Below are positions 6,016-9,175 of a stretch of 9,175 nt of DNA, piece after piece. The DNA is from JANRKN01 sp033763435 (GTDB taxonomy: Bacteria; Planctomycetota; Phycisphaerae; Phycisphaerales; UBA1924). The notes below the pieces were generated by a model. It searched no databases. It had not been told where the DNA came from and worked only from the letters and a program-made list of their open reading frames with translations. How positions within the stretch are numbered: position 1 is the stretch's first letter; each line of letters begins with the position of its first letter. Both the position numbers and the translations under genes were made by a program. The stretch covers positions 1 to 9,175 of the forward strand of contig JANRKN010000151.1 in NCBI GenBank assembly GCA_033763435.1. The letters run 5' to 3'.

Positions 6016-6828
6016 TCACTCGTCGGTGTCCCAGACCGGCCGGCCCTGGAACGAGGGGCGAACGGCGTAGACGTTGTCGGCGTTGTAGTTGCGGCGGTCT
6101 TCTTCGGTGTTGGAGTCGACGTAGCCGACCTTGCCGTCGGGGCCCTGGGAGTAGAAGTAGGGCTGACCGTTCTGGCACTTGCCGCCGTCGGCGTCGGGGT
6201 CGCCCGAGGTGAGGGACGGGACGGAGTTGTTGCGGCGGATGCGGTTCTGAACCCAGGCGAAGCCGGCGGGCGCCGGGACGTAGGAATCGGCGCGGCTGGA
6301 GAGGACCTTGGGCGGATTGTCGTTGATGACGCCGTCGAGGAGCGGGTGGACGTAGCGGATGGGGTTGCCCCAGGCGTCGAGGATGTCGCGGAGGTTGTCT
6401 TCGAGGCCGAAGCCATCGACGGCGTTGGTGCTGGTGGGGCCAGCGCGGCCGGGGACGCGGATGAGGCGGGGCTCGATGGCGTTGATGACCGAGGCCGCGG
6501 CGGGCACGGCCTCGACCTGCAGCAGCACGTGGGCGGTGCCGCGGATGAGTCGGGCGGGGCTGGCGGCGGGGTCGACGACGTCGCCGACGACGGAGATGCG
6601 GTTGTTGAGGGGCTTCATCTCGCGGAAGGCGGGCGGGATGGCGCCGTTGACCGTGATGTAGGTGCCGAGCATCGAGTCGAGCTGGCGGATGGTGTTCTGG
6701 GTCGAGGAGCCGCGCTGGCTGGTGATGACCTGGCGGCCGGCGACGAACCCGATGCCGATGAGCAGGGAGATGATGAGGACGACCACGAGCAGCTCGATGA
6801 GGGTGAACGCACGCGAGACGGTCTTCAT
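6016..6828 (-). CDS. Type II secretion-like pseudopilin with prepilin leader
   Basis: This encodes 270 residues. The ATG at 6828 has GGAGG five bases upstream and begins MKTVSRA/FTLIELLVVVL, a class III prepilin leader. Cleavage follows Ala7, and the conserved Glu at mature position 5 (Glu12) is present. Residues 8-30 form the hydrophobic pilin helix. Residue -1 is Ala rather than Gly, which is common in planctomycetes and verrucomicrobia. The globular part contains DAWGNPIRYVHP and YFYSQGPDGKVGYVDSN, matching the D-x-WG-x-P and S-x-GPDGK features of GspG-like pseudopilins. At about 240 mature residues it is nearly twice a standard GspG. It would be cut by a prepilin peptidase and built into a periplasmic pseudopilus; no partner gene is in view, so this may be an orphan or a minor pilin. 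Its promoter is not evident. Confidence 0.87.
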   Translation of the reverse strand: MKTVSRAFTLIELLVVVLIISLLIGIGFVAGRQVITSQRGSSTQNTIRQLDSMLGTYITVNGAIPPAFREMKPLNNRISVVGDVVDPAASPARLIRGTAHVLLQVEAVPAAASVINAIEPRLIRVPGRAGPTSTNAVDGFGLEDNLRDILDAWGNPIRYVHPLLDGVINDNPPKVLSSRADSYVPAPAGFAWVQNRIRRNNSVPSLTSGDPDADGGKCQNGQPYFYSQGPDGKVGYVDSNTEEDRRNYNADNVYAVRPSFQGRPVWDTDE

Positions 6829-6982
6829 GAGGCCTCCGCGAAAGCCGCCCAGGACGGGTGGGGGATGGGAACGGGGCGAGAGCGCGAGCGAGTGCCCGCC
6901 GGAACATCCTAACCCTCCCCGATACGCCCGGTTGCGGGGTCGGGGTTTCGCGGTTGGAGATTCGCAATTCCCCTGAAAGTGG

Positions 6983-7011
6983 TGGAAATTGCGTGTGGCG
7001 GGCGGTACGGT
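6983..7011 (+). promoter_or_regulatory. Candidate promoter for the winged-helix gene
   Basis: TGGAAA (6983-6988), a 17-base spacer, then TACGGT (7006-7011). Transcription would begin near 7018, giving a 25-base leader that contains GGGGAG before the ATG at 7043. This supports that ATG and argues against the TTG at 6989. Confidence 0.45.
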
Positions 7012-7042
7012 GCATCGGGGAAGGCTCGGGGAGCGATGGATC

Positions 7043-7735
7043 ATGCGAACAACGGAGGGCTCGGCGGTGATGACGCAAGAGCAGAAGCTGAACGGTTCGC
7101 ATGCGACACTCGCGGCGCACGGGGGCCATGGGTCGGTGGGCGGGCAGCCTGATTTGTCGAGGCCGGCGGGGCAGCTGTCGCTCGTGGAGCTCTCGGCGGC
7201 GCTGGAGCGGATCACGTCGTGGATCGAGGCCGAGCGGGCTCGCGAGCGCGAGGCGCGGTCGGCGTACGAGACGGTGCGGAGCGATGTGGACGCGAGCATC
7301 CGGCGGATCAAGGACTATGCGCAGGAGCTGCTGTCGGCCCAGCAACGCAAGATTGCGTCATTTCAGGGGTTGCTTGACGGGCCCAAGGACGGCGCGAGAC
7401 TGAGCAAGGGTGGCGGCCGGGGGGCTCAGCACGATGCCCTCGCGGCGCCCAAGAACCTGGGCGAGGCGATTCTGGCGGTCTGGGATCTTCCCGGGCAGGA
7501 CGAGCCGATCGGCACCGAGGAAATCGGGGCGCTGCTCGCGCAGGTGGGCTACTCGACGAAGGCGTCAGCCAGTTCGATCAAGTCGAGCGTGAATCAGGCG
7601 CTCGCGAAGCTGACGCGCGACGGGCTCGTGCTGCGGATCCGCGGCGACGGCACCGTCATCGCGCCCAAGGACACGTCCTCGCGCGCCCGCAAGTATCTCG
7701 CGGCGCGATATGCCAAGTCTCAGGCCAAAGGCTGA
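7043..7735 (+). CDS. Coiled-coil plus winged-helix protein, possible DNA-binding regulator
   Basis: This encodes 230 residues from the ATG at 7043, which has GGGGAG nine bases upstream; an ATG at 7070 is the alternative. Residues 1-44 are low-complexity (Gly, His, Ala) and probably disordered. Residues 46-110 form a long charged helix, likely a coiled coil for dimerisation (ALERITSWIEAERARERE, then IRRIKDYAQELLSAQQRKI). A Gly-rich linker leads to residues 138-206, which read as a winged helix: helix 138-147, helix 158-168 (TEEIGALLAQVGY), recognition helix about 176-191 (ASSIKSSVNQALAKLTRDG), and a wing (LVLRIRGDGTVI). This resembles HARE-HTH-like modules I recall in planctomycete proteins. 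The tail (211-230) is basic. DNA binding is inferred; the target is unknown. It is divergent from the pseudopilin gene. Confidence 0.75.
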   Translation: MRTTEGSAVMTQEQKLNGSHATLAAHGGHGSVGGQPDLSRPAGQLSLVELSAALERITSWIEAERAREREARSAYETVRSDVDASIRRIKDYAQELLSAQQRKIASFQGLLDGPKDGARLSKGGGRGAQHDALAAPKNLGEAILAVWDLPGQDEPIGTEEIGALLAQVGYSTKASASSIKSSVNQALAKLTRDGLVLRIRGDGTVIAPKDTSSRARKYLAARYAKSQAKG

Positions 7736-7751
7736 GCGAGCCCTGCGCACG

Positions 7752-7779
7752 AAAAAGCCCGCGGGGAACGCCCGCGGGC
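7752..7779 (-). terminator. Strong terminator of secA
   Basis: A perfect nine-base-pair stem, GCCCGCGGG (7757-7765) with CCCGCGGGC (7771-7779), has a five-base loop. On the minus strand TTTTTCG follows (7752-7756). It lies 31 bases past the secA stop. The winged-helix gene converges from the other side, and the same hairpin may also stop its transcript, though less efficiently because only CTTGGG follows on that strand. Confidence 0.85.
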
Positions 7780-7810
7780 CTTGGGTGACGGAACGCCGAA
7801 CTGTCGGAAC

Positions 7811-9175
7811 TCAGGCCAGGCCCGGGCCGGTGATCGAGGAACCGAAGCTTCGCGCGGCCGGTGCGCCCGCGGGGGGCTGGCCGGGCAGGTTGGGCGTCGC
7901 GCGCGGCGTGGGCACCGCCGGGGGCGGCGGGGCGAACGACGGCGAGATCTTGGCCTTGAAGATGTAGTCGATCACGCGGTCGCGCATCGACTGCATCGCC
8001 GACTTGAAGAGTCGCGACGCCTCGCGCTTGAACTCGATCCGCGGGTCGAGCTGGCTGAAGGCGCGGAACGAGATCGAGTCGCGGAGCTGGTCGGTCGAGT
8101 AGAGGTGGTCCTTCCAGAGCGAGTCGAGCACCTCGAGAAGGATCGTCCGCTCGAACATCAGCAGCTCAGCGCGGAGGATGTTCTCGACCTGCGAGCGGAC
8201 CATCTGCTCGCGCTCTTCGCCCTCGAGGTAGCGGGCGGTGTCGGGCAGCGAGCGCCCGAAACGCTTCTGGAGCCAGGCGTCGAGCTCGGCGTCGTTCTTG
8301 CAGGCGCCCGCTTCGTTGAGGGCCTGCTCGAGCAGCTTGGAGTCGACGAACTTCTCGGAGGCCGCCTTGAGCATCTCGCGGACCTTCGAGGGCGGGGTCT
8401 TGATGAGCGTCTGCACGTCGAGGCCCAGGTTGTAGCGCTGGTTGGCCCACGCGACGAGCTGGTTGGCGGCGTCGGAGGGATTGACGCGCATGAGCTGCAT
8501 CGTCATGTCCATTGCGAAGTCGACCGGGTACTCGATCTCGCGGAGGCGATAGAGCTGCCGGGCGCGCTTCATGATGAGCTGCTGGAGGTTGAGCTTGGCG
8601 TCGTCGCGCTGCTCGAGGGGCGTGGTGTCTTCCTCGTCCTCGGGCAGCTCGGCGTTCTTGCGGGCGCGCTTGAGCTCGTCGAGCGAGACGGCGATCGTGA
8701 GCTTGTCCTTGGCCCAGGCCGAGAGGCGCTTGAGGCCGTACTCGCCGTCGACGAACTCATCGAGCCCGTCGAGGTCGGCCGAGTCGATCTTGTCCTCGGC
8801 GGCATGGATCAGCATGCGCTTGACGTGGGCGCGTTCCTCGGCGCCGCCCTCGCGGATCTCCTGCGGGTTGAGCTCGACGCCGAACTTCGAGCGGGCCCAG
8901 GAGATGAGCCCCGCGGCGTCAAAGTCCACCGCGATCTCCGAGCCCTCGAGCGGGATGTACTCGCCCAGGGTGACGTCGATGTTGGTCCGCGCGTCGGCCT
9001 TGGCCTCGGTGCGGATCGCCATCTCCATTTCCACCCGGTCGCGGCCCTTGAGGCGCTCGTGGGGCACGGAGGTGTCCAGGCGCGCCTTGGCAAACTCCGC
9101 GGCGCAGATCGCGGCGTAGTCGGGGTCGGTGTACTCCTCGATCGCGTCGCGCACGGCGCGGCCGATCCAGTCGAG
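7811..9175 (-). CDS. secA: SecA preprotein translocase ATPase, C-terminal 454 residues (5' part beyond the window)
   Basis: This frame is open to the right edge and ends in TGA at 7811. SecA couples ATP hydrolysis to pushing unfolded preproteins through SecYEG at the inner membrane. The visible part is the helical scaffold and wing region. The diagnostic stretch is at fragment residues 346-408: LLEVLDSLWKDHLYSTDQLR, then FRAFSQLDPRIEFKREASRL and MRDRVIDYIF, aligning with the end of E. coli SecA (LDSLWKEHLAAMDYLR, QKDPKQEYKRESF). The motor ATPase domains are outside the window. Two features are odd. About 330 residues precede that stretch where E. coli has far fewer, and they contain repeated modules. 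The tail (from about 411) is Pro/Ala-rich and lacks the CxCxSGKK zinc motif that usually contacts SecB or lipid. A GTG at 9154 is not a true start, since coding continues upstream (LDWIGRAV). Confidence 0.93.
   Translation of the reverse strand, partial: LDWIGRAVRDAIEEYTDPDYAAICAAEFAKARLDTSVPHERLKGRDRVEMEMAIRTEAKADARTNIDVTLGEYIPLEGSEIAVDFDAAGLISWARSKFGVELNPQEIREGGAEERAHVKRMLIHAAEDKIDSADLDGLDEFVDGEYGLKRLSAWAKDKLTIAVSLDELKRARKNAELPEDEEDTTPLEQRDDAKLNLQQLIMKRARQLYRLREIEYPVDFAMDMTMQLMRVNPSDAANQLVAWANQRYNLGLDVQTLIKTPPSKVREMLKAASEKFVDSKLLEQALNEAGACKNDAELDAWLQKRFGRSLPDTARYLEGEEREQMVRSQVENILRAELLMFERTILLEVLDSLWKDHLYSTDQLRDSISFRAFSQLDPRIEFKREASRLFKSAMQSMRDRVIDYIFKAKISPSFAPPPPAVPTPRATPNLPGQPPAGAPAARSFGSSITGPGLA
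8225..8911 (-). repeat. Four diverged copies of an L-x-x-W helical module inside SecA
   Basis: Four protein segments share the pattern L-x-x-W-A/L, then six to eight residues, then L: GLISWARSKFGVELNPQEI (8855-8911), RLSAWAKDKLTIAVSLDEL (8672-8728), NQLVAWANQRYNLGLDVQTL (8405-8464) and ELDAWLQKRFGRSLPDTARY (8228-8287). Copies 1 and 3 are also alike downstream: VKRMLIHAAEDKIDS against VREMLKAASEKFVDS, seven of 15 identical. This suggests that a unit of two modules was duplicated. E. coli SecA has one comparable element, around LKNDFDLDLPIAEWL. Similarity is at protein level only; the DNA copies have diverged. Confidence 0.55.

Noticed and set aside
6819..6828. Ala instead of Gly before the prepilin cleavage site as a defect
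   Set aside because: Ala at this position is accepted by prepilin peptidases and is frequent in planctomycetes and verrucomicrobia, so it is not a sign of a broken leader.
6346..6912. 188-codon plus-strand open frame opposite the pseudopilin
   Set aside because: Low-complexity Asp/Gly/Ala/Val composition is the mark of a reverse-strand shadow. The prepilin leader on the minus strand identifies the true gene.

Overview
The window looks like chromosome from a GC-rich planctomycete, most likely class Phycisphaerae. This rests on four things: two secreted proteins with the planctomycete form of the PEP-CTERM anchor (PTPG, a hydrophobic stretch, then RRRR), an exported enzyme ending in dockerin-like calcium-binding repeats, a type II pseudopilin with a PVC-style leader, and an enlarged, divergent SecA without the usual zinc tail. 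Third codon positions are almost all G or C. I see no mobile element, CRISPR array or rRNA.

Layout. Positions 2-112 look like the last codons of a gene entering from the left, converging on a terminator. Two PEP-CTERM surface proteins follow on the minus strand (172-828 and 1274-2002), each with its own signal peptide, Shine-Dalgarno site and terminator, separated by a 445-base gap that holds a promoter and a perfect palindrome. Divergent from the second is a large secreted esterase (2171-3862): a starch-binding-like N-terminus, an alpha/beta-hydrolase core with a visible catalytic triad, and a dockerin-like tail. Its promoter places the transcript start on the ATG itself, so it may be translated leaderless. 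Converging on it is a lipoprotein carrying a VOC (glyoxalase-like) domain (3883-4380).

Next comes a 2H phosphoesterase of the 2'-5' RNA ligase family (4627-5142, minus), divergent from a small four-helix membrane protein (5341-5778, plus). A hairpin separates the latter from a tRNA-Pro(CGG) gene on the minus strand, which has its own promoter. Upstream of the tRNA is a type II secretion-like pseudopilin (6016-6828, minus), divergent from a coiled-coil plus winged-helix protein (7043-7735, plus). The last gene is the 3' part of secA (7811-9175, minus), running off the right edge, with a strong terminator between it and the winged-helix gene.

How they fit together. Most genes are single transcription units on alternating strands rather than an operon. 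The common theme is export: SecA would drive secretion of the esterase, both PEP-CTERM proteins and the VOC lipoprotein, and the pseudopilin belongs to the envelope machinery. The clearest unusual signal is the repeated module inside the C-terminal part of SecA; the other leads are the domain fusion and leaderless promoter of the esterase and the palindrome ahead of the first PEP-CTERM gene. I found no convincing undescribed multi-gene system.
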